Source: Candidatus Bathyarchaeota archaeon (lineage in GTDB: Archaea > Thermoproteota > Bathyarchaeia > Bathyarchaeales > Bathycorpusculaceae). Taken from it: DNA of 47,475 nucleotides. Below the pieces are notes generated by a model. That model saw only the letters and a list, made by a program, of their open reading frames with translations, made no database searches and was not told the DNA's origin. How positions within the stretch are numbered: position 1 is the first letter of the stretch; every line of letters starts with the position of its first letter. Location: assembly GCA_012515445.1 (NCBI GenBank), contig JAAYYI010000125.1, positions 1 to 47,475 on the forward strand, written 5' to 3'. The translations under genes were made by a program, and so were the position numbers. Of this stretch, positions 24,140 through 31,716 are shown piece by piece.

Positions 24140-25384
24140 TTAACCGTAGCCTACGTGACTGTGGCGTTCCTTCTTATCAGATTTCTTCATGAATTCTTCC
24201 ATAGCGTCAAACGCCTGCTCCAGCTCCTCAATCGGCGGCAGAAACACTATTCTGACGTGGTCTTTTCCGTAGACTGGGTCGAATCCTGAGCCGTTGACGA
24301 TTAAGACGCCTGTTTCTTTGAGGAGCTGTATAACGAATTCCATGTCGCTGTGCCAGCGTTTACCGGTGGCGATGTCCTCGATTTTGGGGAAGATGTAGAA
24401 TGCACCCTCAGGTTTAGTGGTTGAGACGCCTTCGATTTCGTTTAGGCGCTTGTACGCGTAATCTCGGCGGGCTTTCAGTTTCTCCACGATGCCTTTAACA
24501 AAGCCCTGAGGCCCGTTGAGTGCTGCTGCGCCCGCGATTTGGACCGGCGTGTTTGCGCAGAGGCGAATGCGGCACTGCTTCTCGATGCCCATTCGGAGGT
24601 CATCTAGGATTTTTCCTTGACCTTTGAAGTACATGTAGCCGAGTCTCCAGCCAGTCATCTGGTAGACTTTGGAGAAGCCGTTGAGTCCTATTACGGGCAC
24701 ATCGTTGGTGAGTGCCGCGGTGCTAATGAATTTTTTCTCATAGGTGAGTTGATCGTAAATTTCATCCGAGATGAGGGGGAGGTTGTATTCGCCTGCAATG
24801 TTTATTATTTCTTTTAATTGTTTTTCGCTATAGACCGCGCCTGTGGGATTGTTTGGGTTAGTGATAACTATGGCTTTGGTTTTCTCTGATACTTTTTTGC
24901 GAAGGTCGTCGATGTTGGGTACCCAGCCTTCTTTCTCGATTGTTTCGTAAGCGACTGGGGTGCCTTCGAAGAATTTTGTGTAGGCGATGTATGGGCTATA
25001 AGTTGGCCCAGGAAAGAGTATTTCGTCGCCTTTCTCTACGATGGCGGCCATCAGCATCTCGATGCCCTCTGAGATGCCTTCGGTGATGATTACTTTGTCG
25101 GCGGATATGTCGACGTTGTTAACTCTCTTCTCCTTGCGTGCGATGGCTTCGCGTAGTTCTGGTCTGCCTTCGCTTGGGGAGTAGTAGTTGTTGTCTTCTT
25201 CGATGGCTTTGCAGAGGGCGGCTTTGACGTATGTTGGAGTTTTGTAGTCGAATGCGGCGGGGTCGCCGATGTTTAGGTAATAGATTTTGCGTCCATTCTT
25301 GATTAGGTCTTGTGTGTGGACGATGACGTCGCGTATGGCATACTCTATGTTGCTCGCGCGTTTTGTTGCGTTTATCGTTGTCAA
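24140..25384 (-). CDS. Class I aminotransferase (alanine/aspartate type)
   Basis: This fold-type I PLP aminotransferase has 414 residues. YYSPSEGRPELREAIARKE is an N-terminal block. ITNPNNPTGAVYSEKQL and LISDEIYDQLTYE carry the Asn, Asp and Tyr that bind PLP, and LNGFSKVYQMTGWRLGYMYF has the PLP lysine. HVRIVFLPPIEEL holds the carboxylate-binding Arg. It resembles archaeal AlaT/AspC-like enzymes that make alanine or aspartate from glutamate; the preferred keto acid is not decidable. The start is TTG at 25384, with GGTAAGGG just upstream. It is a single gene with no obvious operon partners. Confidence 0.92.
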   Translation of the reverse strand: MTTINATKRASNIEYAIRDVIVHTQDLIKNGRKIYYLNIGDPAAFDYKTPTYVKAALCKAIEEDNNYYSPSEGRPELREAIARKEKRVNNVDISADKVIITEGISEGIEMLMAAIVEKGDEILFPGPTYSPYIAYTKFFEGTPVAYETIEKEGWVPNIDDLRKKVSEKTKAIVITNPNNPTGAVYSEKQLKEIINIAGEYNLPLISDEIYDQLTYEKKFISTAALTNDVPVIGLNGFSKVYQMTGWRLGYMYFKGQGKILDDLRMGIEKQCRIRLCANTPVQIAGAAALNGPQGFVKGIVEKLKARRDYAYKRLNEIEGVSTTKPEGAFYIFPKIEDIATGKRWHSDMEFVIQLLKETGVLIVNGSGFDPVYGKDHVRIVFLPPIEELEQAFDAMEEFMKKSDKKERHSHVGYG

Positions 25385-25514
25385 GTGCCCTTACCTGTGT
25401 CCAGAAGAGGTATCTAGCCCAAAAAATAAACATTCCCCAAGGAAAACGCGCTTAAAACAGGCGCCTGTCTGGTGTTTGGGGTTGTATTAGAAAAGAGGGG
25501 GTAAACTAAGCGTT

Positions 25515-25973
25515 TCAGGATTTATTTCGTTTTTCGCGCGTTCTCTTGCTTAGCAGCATACCTTCGGCTAGGAATAGCACCATTGCTATCGCTGTTGGCG
25601 AAATCAAATAAAAGAGGTACATGTTGACAGGTTGACCCTGAACGAGCAACGGTAAAGCAAGCAAAGCTATTTCCATGATTAGGATGCCCAGAAAGAAGAA
25701 GGAGTAGAAGATAAGCCGCGGCACAAGAGTCCTTCCGACCCAGAGGTGCCCGCTTACGTTCACTTTCTCTTTAGCGACGTATTCTCCATATTCGGTTCTT
25801 GCCAGTAGTCCTAGGCCTTCGAGTTTCTGCAGGTGCCAGTGAGCGACGCTTGGGCTGGTTAAGCCGGTGGCGCGCATGACTTCACGCGGTCCGACTGGTT
25901 TGCCCTCTTAGATGGCGTAGACGTACACGTTGAGTGTGTTGCCCTCTAGGTTCTCGGCGGTGTTGCTGGTCAC
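25515..25973 (-). pseudogene. Winged-helix membrane regulator broken by an in-frame stop
   Basis: The frame starts with GTG at 25973, overlapping the TGA of the upstream secreted-protein gene (GTGA), so the two were translationally coupled. It reads TSNTAENLEGNTLNVYVYAI, then TAA at 25908-25910, then EGKPVGPREVMRATGLTSPS and on through a winged helix (SVAHWHLQKLEGLGLLARTE) to two membrane helices and a basic tail KRTREKRNKS. Archaeal proteins of this kind have exactly this layout, with the sequence running unbroken through the stop position. A change of one base (for example TAT to TAA) explains it. Re-initiation at the ATG at 25877 would make a 120-residue protein lacking the first helix of the winged helix. 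Sequence error is possible. Confidence 0.7.
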
Positions 25974-27172
25974 GGTTCTGTCCGCGGTACAACGTTTACT
26001 TCTAATCGCGAGTTGCCCTGCTGGAAGACTTGGTTGTCGGCTAAGATGGCGTTGTATAGGTATCCGCCGCTAGTCTGCTGCAACTGCAGCTGCTTGATTT
26101 GGGTGGTTGTTGAAACGGTGTTTAGGAATGTACCGTTGATTGGCCTGTTGATTATGTAGTTTGAGGCTGAAGCGTAAAGAGTGATGCTGCCAGATTCGAG
26201 CGCTGCAAGGCTGCCGGGTTGCTGAACGTTGTTGAGGCGGATTAGTCGCGATTCGTGCGGTGCAAAGGTGCTGTTGAAGGGTTGGCTTGCCCAGTCCCAC
26301 GGGAACCAGTAATATGATCCTCCGACTCCCCAGTCACCCCAAGTTGGCAAGGCTACTACTGGGCCGACGGTTGAGTTCATGTTATGGTATGGTTGCTCGC
26401 CGAGTGAAAGTACCTGATTTACAAGCATGTTAGATGCGGTTATCATGGGTTTTGTGTGGTCAACTGTTACTTTGCCAGTCACGTCCACCCAAGCGCCGTT
26501 GATGTACATCATTGTAACCAGTGGGTTGCCTTCTGAATCGTAGTATTCTGCTATTGGGACGCCTTCGAACCATATGCCAGCGTCGTTTGCGTTTGCAGGT
26601 AACTCTGGGATGGTGCCGTTGATTGAGTGGTCTGCGCTGTAGGCTGCTACGTTGTCCGGTGTTAGAGGCCCAGATGAAATGCCGCTGTACAAGGATGCTT
26701 GCGTAATTCTATAGAGGCAAAGTGGGTATGGCACTATAGTTTGTGTTCCGTTGATTTCATCGTAAAAGTTGGGTATCCATGTTGTGTTTACCCAGTCGCC
26801 GTCGAGGTAGACGCCGTTGACGACGCCGCCGAAGTGTTTGAAGGCGCCTGCCCGTCCGTTGTCGTATATTGTTCCGCCTAGTATTGAGTCGTGTACTGTG
26901 ACTTCTTGTGCGGCTGCAAATGTGATGTCGTAGAGTGTTGTGGGTGTATCTGCCGTGTTGGTGACGTTTAGGACAACATCATAGTAGATGTTTGCATTAG
27001 TGGTTTGGTTGAATTCTGCGTAGACTACCTCTATGCTGAACTTCGCTTTAGGTCCCTCTATAACCTGAGGGTAAAGCTGACTGTTGGGAACGATTAGCAT
27101 TGGCGCTGCGTAAGCGATGCCGAAGCCGAGTGCTAACACCGCGATTAAAACGATTGACAGTGATTTTTTCAT
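25970..27172 (-). CDS. Secreted protein of unknown family
   Basis: This secreted protein has 400 residues. It has a clear signal peptide (KKSLSIVLIAVLALGFGIAYA) and no C-terminal anchor. The body is rich in beta-type segments, Asn-Xaa-Thr/Ser sites (NQTT, NVTN, NMNSTV, NSTF, NGTF) and Trp/Tyr/Gly clusters (WGDWGVGGSYYWFPWDW). An early segment (FSIEVVYAEFNQTTNANIYYDVVLNVTNTADT) looks like an Ig-like or CARDB-like strand set. I do not recognise the family. It ends in a GTGA overlap with the broken winged-helix membrane gene, a pairing suggesting that the regulator once responded to this extracellular product. Promoter: TTTTTATAAG at about 27290-27299 on the minus strand. Confidence 0.75.
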   Translation of the reverse strand: MKKSLSIVLIAVLALGFGIAYAAPMLIVPNSQLYPQVIEGPKAKFSIEVVYAEFNQTTNANIYYDVVLNVTNTADTPTTLYDITFAAAQEVTVHDSILGGTIYDNGRAGAFKHFGGVVNGVYLDGDWVNTTWIPNFYDEINGTQTIVPYPLCLYRITQASLYSGISSGPLTPDNVAAYSADHSINGTIPELPANANDAGIWFEGVPIAEYYDSEGNPLVTMMYINGAWVDVTGKVTVDHTKPMITASNMLVNQVLSLGEQPYHNMNSTVGPVVALPTWGDWGVGGSYYWFPWDWASQPFNSTFAPHESRLIRLNNVQQPGSLAALESGSITLYASASNYIINRPINGTFLNTVSTTTQIKQLQLQQTSGGYLYNAILADNQVFQQGNSRLEVNVVPRTEP

Positions 27173-27300
27173 TTTTTCACCTACAGGCTCATACTTTGGA
27201 ACCGCTCTTAGCTCTATTCGCCGAACAGGTCCGTTCTAGCGCCCGAACAGCACTCCAGAATGGGCACTACTAGTAGGGTAAAGGGGAGCTTATAAAAACC
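27173..27300 (-). promoter_or_regulatory. Promoter and long leader of the secreted-protein gene
   Basis: A TATA element GGTTTTTATAAGC lies at about 27288-27300, roughly 118 bases before the ATG, so the leader would be about 90 bases. On the plus strand CCGAACAG occurs at 27221-27228 and 27243-27250 (22 bases apart, two helical turns), with GAAC-AGGTCC-GTTC inverted between them. These could be protein-binding half-sites. Confidence 0.4.
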
Positions 27301-27332
27301 GCTGAAGTCCAAGGAAAACAAAAAATAAGAAA

Positions 27333-27350
27333 AAGAGCAGGTCTGCTCTT
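27333..27350 (-). terminator. Perfect hairpin overlapping the proS stop codon
   Basis: AAGAGCA (27333-27339), loop GGTC, TGCTCTT (27344-27350). The 3' arm in plus-strand terms overlaps the proS stop at 27349-27351. A T-rich tract (TTTTTCTTATTTTTTG) follows on the minus strand, which fits termination. Confidence 0.55.
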
Positions 27351-28791
27351 AGTAGGATCTTGCGAAGTACACTACTTCTTTAGCTTCTTTGCCGCAGTAG
27401 ACGCAGCCCGTATGTGCTTCTTCCTTCTGGAAGGGTCTTATGCGGATTGTTGCGCCGGTTTCTTCTTTGATTTTTGCTTCGCATTCGGGGCTGTTGCACC
27501 ATGCTGCCTTGATGAAGCCGCCTTTGCCTTCAACTACCTGCTTGAATTCGTCATAGGTAGCGACGAGGGTGGTTTTGTCGGCGAGGATCGCTCGGGCTTT
27601 CTCAAGCATGCTGTCCTGAATGTCCCCTAGCAGCTTCTCGGCGGTGGCGATTATGTCCTCGTTTTTAACAAACGCCTTCTGGCCGTTATCGCGGCGTACC
27701 ATGACGCATTGTCCGTTCTTGATGTCACGGGGGCCGATTTCGATACGCAATGGGACGCCTTTGAGTTCCCACTGGTTGAATTTCCACCCCGGAGTGTACT
27801 CGGTCCGGTCATCAAGCGTGACGCTGATGCATTTAGCGCGTAGGGAATCTTGGATTTCTTTAGTTTTAGCTGCAATAGCTTCCGCCTCAAGGCCCTTGAA
27901 TGGGATCGGGACAATTACTACTTGGATCGGCGCGACTTTAGGCGGCATGATTAAACCTTTGTCGTCCCCATGCACCATGATCATGGCTCCGATGAGGCGC
28001 GTGGTGATACCCCAGCTTGTCTGCCAGACGTAGTGGTCCTGTTTGTCTTCCCCGATGTATTTGACGTCGAAGACTTTGGCGAAGTGCTGGCCTAAATTGT
28101 GGCTTGTGCCCATCTGGAGTGCTTTGCCGTCGGGCATGATTGATTCGAGTGCTGTGGTGTAGTTTGCACCTGCGAATTTTTCGCTGTCACTCTTAGTGCC
28201 CAAAACTACTGGGATGGCGAGGTAGTTTTCGACGACGTCTTTGTACATGTTTAGCGCCCACATGACTTCGGCATCGGCTTCTTCTGCTGTTGCGTGGGCT
28301 GTGTGGCCTTCTTGCCAGAGGAACTCGCGTGTGCGCAGAAACAGCCTTGTCGCTTTGGTTTCCCAGCGGACGATGTTGCACCACTGGTTAATTTTAAGTG
28401 GTAGGTCTCGCCAGCTGCGGATCCATTTGGCGTACATACTGTACATGATGGTTTCGCTGGTAGGTCTGACGGCGAGTTTTTCTTCGAGTGGGGTGTCGCC
28501 GCCCATGGTGATCCATGCTACTTCTGGAGTGAAACCTGCAAAGTGCTCAGCCTCGCTTTTCAGGAAGGCTTCCGGGATGAACATTGGGAAGTAGGCGTTT
28601 CTGTGGCCTGTTGCTTTGATTTTTTGGTTTACGATTTCCTGGATTTTTTCCCAAACGGCGTAGGCGTCTGGGCGGATGATCATGCAGCCCTTTACGGGGG
28701 CGTAATCTGCCAGTTCAGCTTTCAGGACTACTTGAACGTACCATTCGCTGAAGTCTTGGCATTTCTTAACTGTAACACCGGTATCGGACAT
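27349..28791 (-). CDS. proS: Prolyl-tRNA synthetase, archaeal/eukaryal type
   Basis: This class II synthetase has 480 residues, the length of the archaeal form without the bacterial editing insertion. The catalytic core includes VKGCMIIRPDAYAVWEKIQE. RPTSETIMYSMY and WCNIVRWETKATRLFLRTRE form the ATP and motif 2 region, EGHTAHATAEEAD carries the HxxH-like block, and WQTSWGITTRLIGAMIMVHG is motif 3. The anticodon-binding domain follows (PIQVVIVPIPF), then a C-terminal zinc domain (WCNSPECEAKIKE, CVYCGKE) ending in the typical Tyr (ARSY). The ATG at 28791 faces the beta-helix gene, so the 159-base space holds both promoters. Confidence 0.97.
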   Translation of the reverse strand: MSDTGVTVKKCQDFSEWYVQVVLKAELADYAPVKGCMIIRPDAYAVWEKIQEIVNQKIKATGHRNAYFPMFIPEAFLKSEAEHFAGFTPEVAWITMGGDTPLEEKLAVRPTSETIMYSMYAKWIRSWRDLPLKINQWCNIVRWETKATRLFLRTREFLWQEGHTAHATAEEADAEVMWALNMYKDVVENYLAIPVVLGTKSDSEKFAGANYTTALESIMPDGKALQMGTSHNLGQHFAKVFDVKYIGEDKQDHYVWQTSWGITTRLIGAMIMVHGDDKGLIMPPKVAPIQVVIVPIPFKGLEAEAIAAKTKEIQDSLRAKCISVTLDDRTEYTPGWKFNQWELKGVPLRIEIGPRDIKNGQCVMVRRDNGQKAFVKNEDIIATAEKLLGDIQDSMLEKARAILADKTTLVATYDEFKQVVEGKGGFIKAAWCNSPECEAKIKEETGATIRIRPFQKEEAHTGCVYCGKEAKEVVYFARSY

Positions 28792-28869
28792 GGCTATTCG
28801 CTTCTTTGCAGTTTTATGCGTCTTGTTGCATATAAAACCCTAACTGGACTAATTACCGAAAAGGCAGGT

Positions 28870-28905
28870 TTAGTCAAGGAAGATGGACTAAGCTTAGTCA
28901 AGAAA
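28870..28905 (+). promoter_or_regulatory. Double TTAGTCAAG element upstream of a beta-helix gene
   Basis: TTAGTCAAG occurs at 28870-28878 and 28894-28902. Between them is the perfect 14-base palindrome GACTAAGCTTAGTC (28886-28899). The 12-mer TTAGTCAAGAAA is identical to 12327-12338, upstream of the other beta-helix gene. The ATG is 45 bases downstream. Confidence 0.5.
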
Positions 28906-28950
28906 CATGTACAAGAACGCTTTAATTCCAATCAAAACTCTTGGACAAGT

Positions 28951-30717
28951 ATGAAGCGCACAACCGGCTTTGGAGTTTTCCTGATACTATTACTCACTGG
29001 AATAGTTATTACATTGAATGAAGCGAGTGTTGTTTCGGCTACTGGTGTTATTGGAATACTCGACCATGACACCATTTGGACCCAAGCTGGAGGCCCCTAC
29101 ACTTTAACTGGTCCATTAGCGGTAAACGCCGGGGTAACCCTGACGATTCAAGCGGGAACAGTTGTTAACATCAACAGTTACTACATACAAGTAAATGGCA
29201 CCCTAACCGCGATTGGAACAGGCACTAACAAGGTTCAGTTCAGTGGCGGAGAAATTAATTTTAAACCTGTAAGCAACGGCTGGAATCAGCAATCAGACAG
29301 TGGAAGCCAATTCCAACATGCCACCTTTCAATCAACTAAGCTTACCAGTAGTGTACCGCTAAAGGTTGTTCACTGCGAGTCTAATGCCGAAATCTCAATT
29401 GGTGGGAACTCCCTGATTACCGACAGTGCCCTCTTGAAATTGACGGTTGCTGGTACCTGCACAATACAGCGAAATACCATGAGCGGCACCGCCGAGATAA
29501 CGGGTAATACACAGTCAACAGTATCTGATAACACAATCACCGCTGTAGCCAATACGCCAGCCCTGAAAATCACGGGAGGTGCAAGCACAATTACAAACAA
29601 CAAATTAACTGGCGGCGGGATCATAACCGTTCCCCCGTTTAGAGGGGAAACCATCGTTTACGCAATTGAAATCTATCAGGGCACAGCCCAAATTGCAGGC
29701 AACAACATCGTTGGTGGTGTCCTAGCAGGCAGTTCTACGACCATTTCAAACAATGTTGTTAGTAGCAGTATCCAAATTAGTGATGGGTCGCCAAAAATCT
29801 CGGGGAACAGCTTTAGTGGATATGGTGGAGTGAACGTTGGTTACTCGAAAAATTCACCTGTAGAGGCACCAATTATTCTCAACAACACAGTCAGTTACAT
29901 TTCGATATTTGCAGGGTCAGTTCAGATACAAGCTAACACCCTTCGCGGCACAGGGCTAAACTTAGGCATTGGCTTCAACCAAGAATACCAAAACGGCAAC
30001 TCTTTAGTCGCTAACAATTACGTTTACAACTGCTGCTATGGCCTCGCCTGCTGGAGCGAAGGCGGAAACCCAACAGTGAGTTTCCAGAGAAATTACGTTG
30101 TTGACTGCGAGTACGGCATGACTTTAACCGGCGGCCAAATCTCAATACTGAACAATACGATTCGAAACAGCGTTTTCGGTATTTATCTCGGCGATAAAGC
30201 GGCAGTATCAAAGATCGCATATAACAATATTGAGAATAACAGCCTACGCGGCAACCTCTACATCGAAAACATTACAGCACCGATAGATGCAGCTAACAAT
30301 TGGTGGGGATCAACCGATGAAGCCGCGATTGGACAGACAATCCATGACTACAAATTCGACTTTAACTTAGCAAAAGTTACATACGTGCCTTTCTTAACTG
30401 CAATGAACACCCAAGCTATACCCGACCAGACAGCGACGTTACTTGTAACTCAACCGACAACAAACCCAACCGATGCGGCAACACCAACAGAGCAGCCAGT
30501 TTCCAACCCGACTGCAACCCCTTCAGGTCAACCAAATACAACCTCACAGCCAACCCAACTCCCGACATCAACTGTTCCATCCGAGGGCAAGATAGAAGAT
30601 GGTTTGTCTTTGACTGGACTTGTTATTGCTATCTTAGTTATAGCGGTCGCAATTCTTGCTGCAGCAGTGGCCGTGTTATGGCGTAGATTACCTTCAAAGC
30701 CATCTATTGGCGCTTGA
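28951..30717 (+). CDS. Anchored surface protein with right-handed beta-helix
   Basis: This surface protein has 588 residues from the ATG at 28951, which opens a signal segment (KRTTGFGVFLILLLTGIVIT). The frame continues upstream to 28543, but that part overlaps proS and has no signal logic. After an N-terminal domain (LTGPLAVNAGVTLTIQAGTV), a beta-helix of NosD/polymorphic-outer-membrane type runs from about 60 to 490, with repeated 'NNxVxN', 'ISNNVVSSSIQIS' and 'ILNNTIRNSVFGIYLG' turns. A Thr/Pro/Gln-rich stalk (about 500-555) and a membrane helix with RRLPSKPS end it. Many N-glycosylation sites. It shares an upstream element and overall layout with 12397-13344. Polysaccharide binding or an S-layer role is possible; enzymatic activity is not evident. 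Confidence 0.87.
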   Translation: MKRTTGFGVFLILLLTGIVITLNEASVVSATGVIGILDHDTIWTQAGGPYTLTGPLAVNAGVTLTIQAGTVVNINSYYIQVNGTLTAIGTGTNKVQFSGGEINFKPVSNGWNQQSDSGSQFQHATFQSTKLTSSVPLKVVHCESNAEISIGGNSLITDSALLKLTVAGTCTIQRNTMSGTAEITGNTQSTVSDNTITAVANTPALKITGGASTITNNKLTGGGIITVPPFRGETIVYAIEIYQGTAQIAGNNIVGGVLAGSSTTISNNVVSSSIQISDGSPKISGNSFSGYGGVNVGYSKNSPVEAPIILNNTVSYISIFAGSVQIQANTLRGTGLNLGIGFNQEYQNGNSLVANNYVYNCCYGLACWSEGGNPTVSFQRNYVVDCEYGMTLTGGQISILNNTIRNSVFGIYLGDKAAVSKIAYNNIENNSLRGNLYIENITAPIDAANNWWGSTDEAAIGQTIHDYKFDFNLAKVTYVPFLTAMNTQAIPDQTATLLVTQPTTNPTDAATPTEQPVSNPTATPSGQPNTTSQPTQLPTSTVPSEGKIEDGLSLTGLVIAILVIAVAILAAAVAVLWRRLPSKPSIGA

Positions 30718-30741
30718 CATAAGTAAAAAGCATAAACGCAA

Positions 30742-30771
30742 GTTATACTTTTGTATAACCAGTGGTTATAC
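30742..30771 (+). promoter_or_regulatory. Predicted vapBC operator
   Basis: GTTATAC-TTTT-GTATAAC (30742-30759) is a perfect inverted repeat, and GTTATAC recurs at 30765-30771. TATAACC lies about 27-33 bases before the vapB ATG, so the operator covers the TATA box. Autorepression by the AbrB-fold antitoxin is the expected use. Confidence 0.6.
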
Positions 30772-30786
30772 TTGATTCGTGAAGTA

Positions 30787-31038
30787 ATGAAAGTCGGTCC
30801 CAAAGGCCAAGTCGTCATCCCCCGCGCCATCCGCAAAGCGCTCAAGATCGAGCCGGGCATGAAGGTGACGATTACGCTTGAGGATAACAAGGCGGTGCTG
30901 GAGAAGCCAGCGTTCGACGCAGTAGCTGTCTTTGAAAGAGCAGCTAAATCGATAAACTATAACGGACCCATCGACCCGCATGCAGCCTACGATGAGGAAC
31001 TGGAAGAGAGAAGTCGCCGTGCTATATCTCGACGCTAA
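30787..31038 (+). CDS. vapB: AbrB/MazE-fold antitoxin (VapB)
   Basis: The antitoxin has 83 residues. MKVGPKGQVVIPRAIRKALK, followed by IEPGMKVTITLEDNKAVLE, is the swapped-hairpin AbrB DNA-binding domain. The C-terminal part (ERAAKSINYNGPIDPHAAYD...) is the tail that blocks the toxin. It binds VapC and, as a complex, represses its own promoter. The ATG at 30787 gives the standard N-terminus about 27-30 bases after a TATA box; a TTG at 30772 is the alternative start. The stop overlaps the vapC start by about 20 bases, so the pair is translationally coupled. Confidence 0.9.
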   Translation: MKVGPKGQVVIPRAIRKALKIEPGMKVTITLEDNKAVLEKPAFDAVAVFERAAKSINYNGPIDPHAAYDEELEERSRRAISRR

Positions 31039-31417
31039 CGTGTTTGTTTTCGCAGCCGTAAATACTGAGGACCTCGGCGACAAGGCCCGATCTATAATTA
31101 GAAGAATCCAGTTGGGCGAAGAAACAGCTGTTACTTCAGCATTAACTTGGGATGAGGTTTTCTGGGCTGTTAAGAAGCACAATATGGAGCTGGCTTTTGA
31201 GGTTTGTGAGGCTATGATGAATCTACCGAATCTGGAGATCATTTCGGCGGATAAGGAGCTGGCGCTGTCAGCTCTGCGGTTGATGCGGGATTGTCACTTG
31301 GCACCAAGGGATGCTCTTCATGCAGCGACTGCGATTGCATGCGATGTCGATTTTGTGGTTACTTCAGATGAGCATTTCAGCAGGGTTAAAGAGTTAAAAG
31401 TTAAAGGCCTCGAATAA
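31019..31417 (+). CDS. vapC: PIN-domain toxin (VapC)
   Basis: This PIN-domain endoribonuclease has 132 residues. The acidic active site is complete: Asp in LYLDANVF, Glu in TWDEVFWAV, Asp in APRDALHAATA and Asp in VTSDEHF. VapC toxins cut tRNA or rRNA until bound by VapB. I chose GTG at 31019, inside the end of vapB, because the protein then starts directly at the first PIN strand (VLYLDANVF) and GGAAGAGAG precedes it. An ATG at 30992 would add nine residues. Copies of two dispersed repeats lie downstream. Confidence 0.9.
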   Translation: MLYLDANVFVFAAVNTEDLGDKARSIIRRIQLGEETAVTSALTWDEVFWAVKKHNMELAFEVCEAMMNLPNLEIISADKELALSALRLMRDCHLAPRDALHAATAIACDVDFVVTSDEHFSRVKELKVKGLE

Positions 31418-31437
31418 GCCCAGTTTTGCCCTTTAAG

Positions 31438-31475
31438 TAAGGGAGGGGGAGGTCACTCTGAGAGGGGTAGGTCCC
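31438..31475 (+). repeat. G-rich dispersed repeat, copy after vapC
   Basis: The sequence is TAAGGGAGGGGGAGGTCACT, then CTGAGAGGGGTAGG, then TCCCTAC. It matches 12231-12256 (-) with two 2-base gaps, and more weakly 4651-4676 (-). It lies 20 bases past the vapC stop. Confidence 0.55.
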
Positions 31476-31682
31476 TACTTTAGGTTCTTTTTATAAGGGG
31501 AGGAGGTAGCTGCAAAGCAACAGAAGCCTACGGTATACAAAAGCATCAACCAAACACAGTCGCCTCAGAAACAGTTGCAGACAGAACCAACAAAGAATCC
31601 AGCAAACGCATACTCTGCCAAGCAATCCATCAACAACCCTGCAAATGGCAAAGCCCAAACTCAGCAGTTGTCGAGCCTATAT
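31476..31682 (+). other. C/A-rich intergenic stretch behind a promoter-like sequence
   Basis: CTTTTTATAAGGGG at about 31488-31501 looks like a BRE/TATA promoter on the plus strand. It is followed by 170 bases poor in G and rich in C and A. A frame is open through it to a TAA at about 31681 but has no ATG, GTG or TTG, so I do not call a protein. It could be a non-coding transcript. The stretch runs directly into dispersed element copy C. Confidence 0.35.
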
Positions 31683-31716
31683 AATATGGGGGGTTAGAGA
31701 AAAATCGCACGTTAGC
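31683..31716 (-). repeat. Dispersed 3'-end-like element, copy C
   Basis: On the minus strand it reads GTGCTAACGTGCGATTTTTC, then TCTAACCCCCC, then ATATTATA. It starts on the stop codon of the minus-strand dehydrogenase gene (stop at 31712-31714). It aligns with 4559-4598 and 174-210. The T5 run directly after the stop fits a terminator. Confidence 0.62.

Noticed and set aside
28543-28950. N-terminal extension of the beta-helix gene
   Set aside because: It overlaps proS on the other strand and puts the signal peptide 136 residues in; the ATG at 28951 places it at the start.
29370-29654. Minus-strand 94-codon frame in the beta-helix gene
   Set aside because: Shadow within a repetitive coding sequence; no start context.
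31486-31683. Open frame of about 60 codons between vapC and the dehydrogenase
   Set aside because: No ATG, GTG or TTG in frame; composition explains the lack of stops.
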